64,000 bases of DNA from NCBI GenBank assembly GCA_013180625.2, contig SNVD02013723.1, forward strand, positions 1 to 64,000, written 5' to 3'. This document shows positions 35,301 through 46,300 of the stretch, piece after piece. This DNA is from Boswellia sacra. Lineage: Eukaryota; Streptophyta; Magnoliopsida; Sapindales; Burseraceae. The translations under genes were made by a program, and so were the position numbers. The notes under the pieces are model-generated. The model was given only the letters and a program-made list of their open reading frames with translations. It was not told the DNA's origin and did not search any database. Position 1 is the first letter of the stretch. Each line of letters starts with the position of its first letter.

Positions 35301-37430
35301 GTGCATAAATATGGGTTGGCTCCGAAAGGAACAAGCATAGTGTTGTACAGGAATCATGAGATTAGAAAGGTAAATTCTGGAATCTTTTTCAAAATTAGAA
35401 AATACTAACCAGATCTATAATTAGAGGCTCGCGAGGAGTGCTTCCACCTTTTTGTATCAAGTTCGAATTCTTGACTGTCAGCTACAACCGTAACATTTTC
35501 GAAGTATATTTATGGGGATAGACATATTTGGATTAATGTTAAGTTGCTCTTTAAAGAGAAAAGTTGTTTTGGAGCTGATTTGCATTATAACTCTTTAGAT
35601 CTGATTTAAAATCCTTCTACTCAAATTCCTCCTGATATGCTTTTTTTTCTTTTTTTGGGTCATGGCGTCATGGTTGGTTGGATACTAATTATACGAATCC
35701 TGGAACAGCATCAATTTGTTGCTGGTAAGTACTCCTTCCTGACAAACAAACTAAAATATCCTTGGAGGATTTGTATGATGGATATTCATCTCTAGGCCTC
35801 TTGCTCAACTGCCAAAAAGTTTCATGAGCTTTGTAAATTCAGCCTAAAAGATCATCCAAAAATCAGCCTCACAACCTCCTTCTCCTTCTTCTTCTTCTTC
35901 TTCTTCTTTTTATATTTATTTATTTTTTTTTTTTAAGCCCCAAAGAGCCTCTCCCATCCTCCTGACAAAAGTTTCTCCCTGTTTCATTTTGGCTTGGTTT
36001 TCTTAATTTACAGCTTATTTGAAGCTGGTGGAAGTGTTTTATATGGTTCATGTGGTTATTTTTTGAGTTTGTGTTATACTAAGCCATCGTTTTAAAGCTT
36101 GTGCTTATTCTCTGTCTGTTCTGTCTATGTCGATGTTGCAGTTACTGAGTGGTCAGGTGGGCTATACGTGTCTCCAACTATAGCTGGAAGCAGGCCTGGG
36201 GGTTTGATTGCTGGGGCTTGGGCTGCAATGATGTCTCTGGGGCAAGAAGGTGTCAAAATTGATTTATCAGTCCCAATTTTGAGTCTGCATTTTTTAAGGA
36301 ATCGATTGATTACTCGATGTTATTGCTAATTCCTATATTTTAAAAATCCTTGTAATGCTATCTATAATTTTTTAATTATAAACCATAGGATACTTGGAGA
36401 ATGCGAGAGCTATGATGGAAGCGTCAAAGAGCATTCAGAAGGGGTCAGTTGTGTATTCAATTTTTCTTTCCCCTTAATTCTTAAATTTAAAACTACTATT
36501 AACAACAGCTAATGCAAGTGCAGAATAAGGGAGATCACCGAGTTATTCATTATTGGAAGTCCAGATATGACAATTGTGGCCTTTGGATCTAATGTTCTCG
36601 ACATATTTGAAGTCAACGATATCATGTCTTCCAAGGGCTGGCATTTGAATGCATTACAGAGACCCAACAGGTGAATCTTTTGGCATGAGGAATTATAACC
36701 AACTAAGATATTCATATTCATTTCTTTCTTTCATCCATTTTTATTCTTGAATAATAGATTCCTGTAATAGTGAGTGAATGATTTAACACTGAATCACTGA
36801 TATTGAGCAGCTAAATGATCGTCCCTTCAATTTGAATCTACTTATTATCATTAGTAAATTGGTTTATATTTAGGGCTGGTAGTGATAATTTATAACTGCT
36901 CTAGGTTATCAATATAATTTTCTGCATGAATTCCCTTTAAATATGCTTTTATATTTCCATTGTCATGGAGCTTGATCTATTTTTGGAGACTGAAATATTT
37001 ATATTTTGGGCTTTGTGCTTAAATCAGCCTTCATATCTGTATTACCCTTCAACATGTATCAATGGTTGACAACTTCCTCCGAGATCTGAGGGAATCAGTG
37101 CAAACTGTAAGTTATTTTTCAACAAGTAACATAGCAAATTATCTGTATGTTCTGTGAAAGGAATATTTTGTACTGTGATCATTGAAAAAAGAACTCACAT
37201 TGGGCTACAGGTTGTGGGATAAATGCGTGATTGATCGCTCATTTCTGGTGCCTAATATAGTTTCATGCCTCTCATTTGTGTACATTCCTTTTACTTATTT
37301 GTTTCAGGTAAAACAAAATCCAGGTCCAATAAGTGGCGGCCTAGCTCCTATATATGGTGCGGCAGGAAGGATTCCAGATAGAGGCATGGTTAAGGAATTG
37401 TTGGTAAATTACATGGATAGTTCATGCTAG
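32345..37430 (+). CDS. DPL1: Sphingosine-1-phosphate lyase (538 aa)
   Basis: This ER-membrane, PLP-dependent enzyme cleaves phosphorylated sphingoid bases to a fatty aldehyde and phosphoethanolamine, the last step of sphingolipid breakdown. Fifteen exons join in frame: 32345-32538, 32653-32698, 33132-33283, 33393-33452, 33611-33835, 33929-34070, 34315-34365, 34507-34598, 35243-35369, 35709-35724, 36142-36249, 36389-36443, 36524-36670, 37028-37106 and 37308-37430. All introns are GT-AG. The product has an N-terminal membrane segment (about 20-45), GGTESILLA in the PLP domain, HVDLCLGG, and [15 protein letters not shown] with the PLP lysine at residue 343. Length is close to Arabidopsis DPL1 (about 540 aa). 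The ATG at 32345 gives the family N-terminus. AATAAA at 37507 may serve poly(A) addition. No lesion is seen. Confidence 0.96.
35415..35515 (+). repeat. SINE-like fragment in DPL1 intron 9
   Basis: TAGAGGCTCGCGAGG followed about 30 bp later by AAGTTCGAATTCTTGAC resembles the A and B boxes of a tRNA-derived SINE head. No poly(A) tail or target duplication was found. Confidence 0.3.
35887..35910. repeat. (TTC)n microsatellite in DPL1 intron 10
   Basis: A run of TTC/CTT units within a pyrimidine-rich stretch of the intron. Confidence 0.85.
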
Positions 37431-37856
37431 TGACATTCCTCATACCTTGGTTTCATTATGGTTGGTTTGCACACTTGTGATCTGTATCAAAATCATGTGT
37501 TAAAGCAATAAACTTTCATTTGATATATGTTCTTTGTTTCTCGCGTAATTGACTTGAGTTTTGAACTTACCGTCAAAATGTTGGGACAAATTAATAAGTT
37601 TAAACCGTTATTTAAATGTCTGCTCATGATTGCCGGCTGACTGCTACTAGCTAGCCTTTTGGAGGACAAAATCTAGGGTACATTCCTTATGTCATGTTAG
37701 CATGGTAAGTTGATGTATCTGTGCGATTATATCATAGATTAACAAGTGGATAAAAATTTTTTATTTTATGTTGTTTTGAAAATCTAAATGGAGAGAAACA
37801 ATAATTAAAGTTTTAAAGAAAGTGAAACTTATGCATAGAAGGTAATGTGGTGTAAG

Positions 37857-38030
37857 GGTAATGTTACACATAAAAAGTCTGTATAATAATTTGTATACAA
37901 AGTTGATGTAGCATTACTTATTTAATATCATATGATTTATTATATTAATAATTTATATTAATTTTTTAATTCACTTGATGTCACATTAATTTTATATATA
38001 GATTTTATAAATGTAATATTATTGCGTGGT
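37857..38030. mobile_element. Small MITE, copy 1 of a two-copy family
   Basis: The left end (TAATGTTACACATAAAAAGT, then GTATACAAAG) pairs with the complement of the right end (AATAATATTACATTTATAAA). A related element with the same end pattern and the internal motif TGATGTCACAT lies at 49561-49735. It is about 170 bp and lies just downstream of DPL1. Confidence 0.6.
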
Positions 38031-38439
38031 ATAGTATGGTGTCCTAAATTTTCTCCTCTCTGAACTCTGCATAGACTTTGATCCACTTGAGTTCAGATTC
38101 TGATACCTAATTAAATCTGGATGGGCTGCCTTTTCTTACAAGAGGATGGTTCAGCGGGTCAGCTTTTTATCATTTTGCCACCGTTGTCTTAAAACCAATA
38201 ACACTTTAAATTAAGTTATCGTTTCGTAAATATAAAGCGACTTGATAGAGCGCAATCTTAAAAATCTTCTTCCAGTGGAAAATTATTTCGTAACCGGAAT
38301 TTCAGTAATCAAGCACGAAACGTGAATGGGAGGCATTAACGCCCGGTAGAAAGACTTTTGACAAGACGAAAAGAGTGCCGTTTTAAGAATCCAAAACATG
38401 AATTGTCACGCTTACTCGAGCCATGACCATAAACCCTAA

Positions 38440-40052
38440 AGGGCCGTTTGGTATAGCGGTCTAATTTTATGGAAATGAGATTCACATTTATGGGAAAGTG
38501 AAATATGGTTTATGGGAAAGAAACATTACTGTGTTTGGTTACCCATAACAATCTTATTATTCATTCCTATAGGGATCAGATTATTATGTTTAGTTGTACG
38601 AAGGAATGTGCTAATTTTATTCAATAGGTGAGTAATACTATATAATGAATTTTTTTTCCAATATGTCATAAATACTTATGCTATTTTCAATTAAATTAAT
38701 AATTTTGAAGATTTTTAAATATATATATTATAAAAATAAAAATAAAATTATTTAATTTAATTTAAATTGTGTTTACATATAAATTTAGTTTTTATATATC
38801 ATATTATTTATTTACATTTATTTATTTATAAATAAATAAAATATATAATTTAATTGTATTTAATTTACATATAAATTTAATTTTTTATATATTATATTTC
38901 ATATACATTTTTAATTTAAATTTTTTTATAAATAAGTATATAAATTTATATGAATATTTATTAATTTATATTATGTATGTTATATTTATATAAATATATC
39001 TATCTTAAATATTTATATTGTATTATTTTATTATTTATATAATATAATTTAAAGTTAATTTATATATATTATTTTTTACATATTATATTTTTATTTATTA
39101 AATATAATTTTTAAATTTAAATTTATTTATAAATAAATTTATTTATTTACATATTTTTAAATTTATATATATTATATACTATATATAAATATATTTATAT
39201 TAATTAATTTATATTATATTAAAAAATAAAATTATTTAATTTAATTTAATTTAACTTTAGTTTACATATAAATTTAGTTTTTATATATCATATTATTTAT
39301 TTACATTTATTTATTTATAAATAAATAAAATATAAAATTTATATTATTTTATTTTATTTAATTTACATATAAATTTAATTTTTTATATATTATATTTTAT
39401 ATATTTTTTAATTTAAATTTATTTATAAATAAATATATAAATTTATATGAATATTTATTAATTTATATTATGTATATTATATTTATATAAATATATATAT
39501 CTTAAATATTTATATTGTATTATTTTATTATTTATATAATTTAATTTAAATTTAATTTATATATACATTATTTTTTACATATTATATTTTTATTTATTTA
39601 ATTTAATTTTTAAATTTAAATTTATTTATAAATAAATGTATTTATTTACATATTTATTAATTTATATATTATATATTATACAAAAATATATTTATATTAA
39701 TTGATTTATATTATATTATTTAATAATTTAATAAATAATATTTTTATTTATATAAGTTTATTTATTATATGTATATAATTTTATAAAAATTTATATATAA
39801 TTTAGTAGTGTTTTTTAAAATTGCTATAAACATACATATTAAATAAATAAATTCATATGAGGGTGAGTTTAGGATTCCTAGGAATATGAAACTCAAATGT
39901 TGAAAAGGTTTCACATTATCTTAATAGAGGGGCATTTGAAACCCATAGAAAAGCTCAATTTCAGGGCTTAAAATACTAAATAAGTTAACCAAACAAGAAT
40001 TAGGCATCAAATTCTCATTCCCATATTCAGAAACCCGGTACCAAACGCTCCC
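38440..40052. mobile_element. Long AT-rich MITE-like element, PIF/Harbinger-like (1.6 kb)
   Basis: The left end AGGGCCGTTTGGTATAG pairs with the complement of the right end, GGGAGCGTTTGGTACCGG. TAA flanks both sides (38437-38439 and 40053-40055). Further inward both ends keep matching GGAATGAGA-type sequence. The interior from 38640 to 39840 is over 85% A/T by eye and has a roughly 490-bp direct duplication. No transposase is present, so it is non-autonomous. Its length is large for a MITE because of that duplication. Confidence 0.75.
38690..39715. repeat. Direct duplication of about 490-500 bp inside the AT-rich element
   Basis: AAATTTAGTTTTTATATATC occurs at 38781 and 39270, and the six-T run before ATATATTATAT occurs at 38881 and 39379. 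The whole order of motifs is kept between them. Copies differ by scattered changes and small indels. Confidence 0.8.
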
Positions 40053-40776
40053 TAACTGTGTTGAAGTAGATCCAGCCTGACCTTCCCTCTTCTGGACTTG
40101 GGCCTCTGCTCCGCCGAAATTCGCTGAAGACTTTACACCCTACAATACACCTCCACAATTGTATCATTACCATTATGGAACGCGAGTGTTTGTGATCGTG
40201 CTTTTTAGTAAGAGTCTCGAAGTGAAAGAGAGATCTTGTTTTACTTTATTTCGTTGTGAACAGTTTTTACACTTCATATTGCATTTTACCACACTAGAAG
40301 GCAAGGAAAATAAAAGTAAATGATGAGCCTGACTACACAATGTTCCATTTACTGATTTCCATAAGCATAAACCATGCTTGTCCGGTCATTCATATTAAAA
40401 GTTGGGCAATTTTGGGTTCATACATTTGTACTCTTCTCATTGTCTTTTGAATATGTTAGGCAAATATGCACTGTAGTTCATATGAAATAAAAAATGATCG
40501 ATCAAGTGAAAAGATGTTTACCAAGCAAGGATTTACCTTACAATACATAGACCACTCATAGGGAGGAAGCAAGTGCCTCCTTTATTTATTTGTTCCAATC
40601 AAGCTCTTCATAACATAATCACTCAAATATTACTAGCAACAACCACTTATATATAATGACATTCTTACTTTCTTACAAACACAATTATGCTTCTTACTGC
40701 TTAATCATGCTGAGATTCATGGCAGTCCTGTATTAAACTTCACTAGACTTACTGCGTCTGCTTCTGCGTCTGCCTC

Positions 40777-43281
40777 TTAGAGCTCCAACACAAGGTCTAC
40801 AATGCAATTACCATATAGTTGAATCAACATAGTCACTTGAAAATTAGTATGAAAACATGCCTGAAACTGTGCATTTGACAGATTCCAGATGTACACACTA
40901 GTAATAGTACCGATGTAGCATAAACATGGAGTCAACATGTTAGGCAGGATGGCAACTTATCAGTATTTTTAAAGAGTAAAGACAGATAATTTGATGTATG
41001 GCTGTAAGCTTAGATGCTATATTAGAAATGGAAACTGCAAATTATTCTTTTTATACAAAAAGAGTAGATGAGTTTTGATATTAGTCAATACTCAATAGAA
41101 TGAAACTGTTATGCTCTCAATTATGTGTCTTAAAGATTAACTACTAATAATTCAAAGCCTACCATCTTAAGTTTTTAGGTGGAGTGGCTTTTTAACATGG
41201 TATCAATGTCGTAGGTTGGATGTGTAAATATATGTGAGGCAGCTGCCTGTGAGGGGCAGAGTGGTTTCTTTCAATACTAATACTGCACCTCGGGAAGGTT
41301 TACTTACAGTCTGCATCTGTTTTGATCCAGTACTCCCTGTTCCCATTTGAGTCACAGCCGCTAAGAGTGAACTGGGTTGGGTTGGATTGGCTTTTGTAGC
41401 GTCTTATCTTCTCTTTGGAAAGGTTTCTCTGGGGAAATATCATGATGTCCTCATCTGGAGCCATCGGACTTCCATTCTCCAGGCCTCCTTCACAGTATAT
41501 AGTTTTCTTGTTCTCCTTTTTTAGGGGCTTGTCATGCTTCTTTGTGGTTGTGGAGCTCTCAGGATGAACTTTCCTATGGAACATATGTAGGATCTACACA
41601 CCACAGATCATAGAAGAGCAACCTCAAATTCAATAGAAAGATTATAAGCAGAAAATGTTAAAATTACCACCCTAGTAATACCCAACAAGAAGAATATTCA
41701 AAATGTTGAATACTCAAAATTGTAAAATATGTCACTTTGTGATGATCCTGGAAAATTTTAACATACCTTTTGTAGTTTGGTTTCTGCCGAAGCAGAATCA
41801 ACACATCCACCAGCAGATCCAGCGGAGCTCCTAGAAGCGTGGAGCATTTTTTTCTTCAGAATCTTTTTCATAATGTGAACAGCAGATTTATCTGCTTCTT
41901 TGTCTGTTCGTTTCTCCTCTCTCTCGTATTTATTTTCAGTGTTTTCCTCTGTTACTTTAGTCCTCTGAAACAGCTCTCCAAGCGATGTCCTGTGCTCCTT
42001 CTTTGCCACAGTTGTCGTTTCAGACAACTCAATTGCCGAACCAAAAAGGTATCCCTGGAGTGGACAGACTGTAAATCCATTTCCGTTGTTCTCTGGACCT
42101 TCCAATGGCTTTCCAATGAGGGTAATGGTGCTGCCATGACTGCTTCTCCCTGTACTCACGTGACTGTTTCTCCCAGACGAGTCATCTTCTTTAGCTTCAG
42201 CTCCCAGAACCTTCTCCAACTCATCATTAATGAGCTTCAATTCATTCTCTGTCACTTCAGTTTCCTTTTCGGTAATATTCTCAACCGAGATGCCAAATGT
42301 TGGCGTGGATGGATCGTTGATGCTGGGGTCTGAACCAAGAGTACCAATAGCAAGAAAGCCATGAAATAGTTCAGATATTGCAGCTGATGATTCCTCTTCA
42401 TAACCATCTTCTTCAACTCGAGCTGCTTCTAAACCAGCAAAAGATTTCCGAAGGTGGTCTCTCTGACCTTGCCTGAATGCTTTGTTGCCAAAGTTTGGCT
42501 TCGGGTAGCATTGCTGATCATCCAGTGATGGCTGCCCTGTAAGACAATTACAAGCATTCCCTGACACAGAATACGTGAAGGAAAAAAAAAAAAGTGAAGA
42601 AAGCAAAAAAAATGCAACTCTGATGATGGAATGCATTATGACTTTTTCTTACCATGATGTTCTGTTGGTTTAATATACAACCTATCATTATATTGGTCCA
42701 TTTGTCTGTACATTTTAATTTACTGCAGCGTTTCAATTTATGCACCACTTCAATTTGGTGCTGTAGTGCCAGTCATTATAGAATTTAGCAGTAATTATAG
42801 TATGATTTTACAGGTCTCTGTCAAGTAATTCTATTGTTTTGTACTTTAAATTGCGTATCATGTCTTTCCTAGCAAGGTATTTGACAACACATATCATCAG
42901 GTCCTTGATTGTTATAATTAAATTATTTATGTCATCAGATGCATATGAGCCAGCCTGAAATGAGCGGTATAGCCCGTTATACAAGTCCAGAATCTGAGAT
43001 TGCTCGACCGAGCTTGATTATTCTGATGACTAGCTAGAGTTCCATGGTGTATCAACCCTGTACGTGGTTACTTATAAGTAGAAAGATGTATATGGCAGAA
43101 CAAAGGCTTACCAATTGCAAAATCCTTGAGTGGTTCACTGCTATTTTGCCGGAACTTACGGTGCATCCAACCGAGTAACTGCAGAAAGGAGATTGAAAGA
43201 TTGAGTGATCTTCATTGAGCATTCGGGATATATGATACTTTTTTCTCCCAAGAATAACATGCAACATGGTCTTACCTTCAT
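40777..43281 (-). CDS. LAZY1: LAZY1-type gravitropism protein (IGT family, 390 aa)
   Basis: LAZY proteins link gravity sensing in statocyte cells to auxin redistribution and so set branch and shoot angle. Five exons join in frame on the minus strand: 43276-43281 (only ATGAAG), 43112-43178, 41767-42560, 41308-41593 and 40777-40796. The protein begins MKLLGWMHRKFRQNS, the conserved N-terminal region. It has a long acidic, variable middle part with TPTFGISVENITEKE and LINDELEKVLGAE, a Lys-rich stretch (IMKKILKKKMLHASR), ILHMFHRKVHPE, and ends DADYLVLEL, the conserved C-terminal motif used for RLD protein binding. The last seven residues need the 20-nt final exon; reading through the donor would give an early stop. 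Arabidopsis LAZY1 is slightly shorter. Confidence 0.95.
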
Positions 43282-43350
43282 ACTTACTTCTCTCTTCAGC
43301 AGTCCTGAAATTTGATCACTTTGACTATGCGGAGATGGTGTAAGAGGGTG

Positions 43351-43358
43351 CTATATAC
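43351..43358 (-). promoter_or_regulatory. Probable TATA box of LAZY1
   Basis: On the minus strand GTATATAG lies about 70 bp upstream of the ATG, which fits a short leader. Confidence 0.45.
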
Positions 43359-43399
43359 TTTTGGTAATAAGATGTTAAAGAGTGTTTACGAGTGAATTA

Positions 43400-46300
43400 T
43401 GAAATATATTTCCCTGAAGACTTGTCTGAGATAAAGTTTGGAGGAGAGAAACACAGAGATAATTACAATATTCAGGTTGGCTAAGCTATTCACTGTTAAG
43501 ATCAAATCATGTGGCCACTAGCCAAATGGATAGTGGGTCCTTGGGTCCCTCAGTCAACGAAATTGCTAAATATGCCATGCAAATTAAGTTCATGTGCAAA
43601 GTTTGTCGGGACAATTAAAGTTTTCATTTAGTTTATGTATTTCCCCTGCTGAATGACTTAGTTTTGATCACTACCTTAAACAATCTCCCTACACGGTTGC
43701 AAACATTATATCCCTCACGGAATAGGATTCCCCCCAGATCTGAGCTCTACCTGAGCTTTTGTAGATCTTGTGTTGCGTGGATTTTATTAACTATGAGTGG
43801 TAAAGATCTATTATATTCTTTCTTCTCTCTTATGTTTTTTGTATTAACTATTAACTATGTGTTTGTATTTTGCTGAGGTGAAACTCAAAAGATGAGGAGA
43901 GGATCCTTATCCATTTCTCACATGTCATCTAAATTTACATTCTCAAATGTTTTAAAAAAGGAGCATTATTGTTAAATATGGCTCATAAATGCATAAAATT
44001 GCCCTTTTTCAAGTTTGACATAAAGTGCATATAGACCGACATGAAGTTCTCTGCATGGGCTGTTATATTATCAATGTACTTCATATTCTTATTATTAATT
44101 AAACCAACTAGTTTACTGAGTGTTGAGTGGGAAGAGAACCCCACATCAAACAGTACTATAGGGAAATATAGAGAGAATATTTTGCAGAACGGCAATGGGT
44201 ATTCAAAGGAAACATGACAAAGACGAAGATCTTTTCTCGTTTGGGATACAAAAAGTTTAACTATCCTGTGCTTTTTGGTTGGTCCAACACCTGCTGTGAG
44301 GTACTTTAACTTGTAGGACAATGATAAATTAATTATTATCTCTAATAAATATCTTCTTTTTTCAATGTGTCATCATGGTATTGTTAAAACTTGATATGCA
44401 GCTTGCTGTTTGGAAACATACAATTGCATGCACTTGAACTATTTTGGAAGACAGCAAGCTCTGACGGGATTTCCTGCACATGCAATGCAGGTATGACTAA
44501 AATCTGAATGTCTCGCAGGACACTTGCTGGCGTTACTATTCAAATAGAGCTAGCTATAGCCTATAGCTAGCCTTAAGCCATTAACAATACTGTAATTATG
44601 TCATTGAAAAGGCTCACGGGTGATTGATTAATGCGAATAAAAACAATCAAAACTATAAGTACTTCTTGAAAAGCAATCACGTTGCAGTTATTATAATCTT
44701 AAATTTACAGATTTCTTTTTTTGTTGGCAAGTGTTAGTGACCAACAACTAATATGTTTGGCCAAACTCAAGTTACCAGTTTTTGTAATTATAGCATCACA
44801 ATTTTTTAGAAATGTGATTGTTTTAAGAAAACCCCGCTAATTTTGGTCAATCATTAAATTATCCCTCAGATTAATTTTCTTCGATCTCAGCCACATATAC
44901 ATGACCAAAACCTAACCCAATATTACCTTTTTTGTGTGGATTGATCCGGCATGGCATACTAATTATTAACCGAACAGAAGGTCTTTTGGCACCACTAATT
45001 TTCAGTACTGTTTGCTCTGAGACGGTAACGTAAGGTTGCAAACAGAAGATGAAGTACTTCTCCCTTCAATGTTAGCCTGTCATGTTCACTCATTCTCTCC
45101 GTCATCATCATTTAAACCAGAAATATGTTCTGTCTTCGGAGAATTCGTCTGGACCAGGGCTGTTGGACCTAGAATAACATAGTGTGTCCCACCAGCCAAT
45201 TAGGCGAGTATATACAAAAGTAAAGCTGAAAATTGAGAAACGGGTTTATAACTTAAAGACAAAAGGTGATATAAAGCCAATGCTGAAGAGAACAAACATC
45301 ATTCCACACAAATCATGCATGGATAATTTTTGATAGATACAAGGGCGCCATCATGCATTTTATTGAGAAGTCTTGGGAGTAAAGAAATAAAACAGATTTA
45401 TTAATGGATATGATCTATCTTTGTGATCATATAATTTTGATAGTCTAACTAATCTTCAGTTTTTTAACAAGTGATGGTAATAGAATGAGTTAAGGGAATG
45501 GTATTTTACAAAACTACATCCTTAATATTTTGCAAATCATGTAAAGAACAACAATTGGGCTATAAATATTTTCACACCATTCTATTACAAACCGATTTTT
45601 AAATGAAAGTTCTACTTATATATATAGCTACTATGTATGGAGGGTCCTCACTGCGGATGTAGCGATCTAGGGAGAGAGTTATCCAACTAGAAAATATGAT
45701 TTGTTATGGATATTGGTTTTGAGTCATGCCTGCGAGTTGTGAAAGCATGGTGGAATACAACTATCCATTTGAGTCTCACATATGATGATTTAGTAATTGA
45801 CGTAAGACGACACAACCAATCCTACTAAAACCATAGTTAATGGTAGAGGTGCAAATTAATCTCTATATTCTATGAGGACCACTACTGAAAATTTACTTCA
45901 GATACTATTTATTTGGGTCTTACTTAGAGAATCCTTTATGGCATAAGCCTAACCTCAAGCTCAAACAATGCTCCTGCTTTAGTAATTGGTTTATAAACAA
46001 TTGGACACCATTTTTTTTTTCATAAACCGATTTTTAAGGAAGAATTGTATTCACCCAATGTTATGTTGATAATATCATTTCCCCTTTCTCTTCTAATTCA
46101 TTTTAGGCTGGTTGGGTACTCAAAACTTTATTGCAATACTGTACCGGTTGTATATGCATGGTACAACCACATATGTGCCGATGAAACAAAACCGCTCTGG
46201 TAATTATTTGAAAAAAAAAAAAGGCGTTTTGACAGAAGCGAGCAAGCCATGTGTTAGCCATCCACGATCCATGCTAAAAATAAGAATTGATCCCGTACGC

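Noticed and set aside
35415..35515. tRNA gene suggested by the B-box-like GTTCGAATTC
   Set aside because: No cloverleaf arms or acceptor pairing can be formed, so a SINE-like fragment is the better reading.
41839..42333. Plus-strand frame of 164 codons opposite LAZY1
   Set aside because: It is a shadow of LAZY1 exon 3; its Phe/Ser/Cys-rich product resembles no family.
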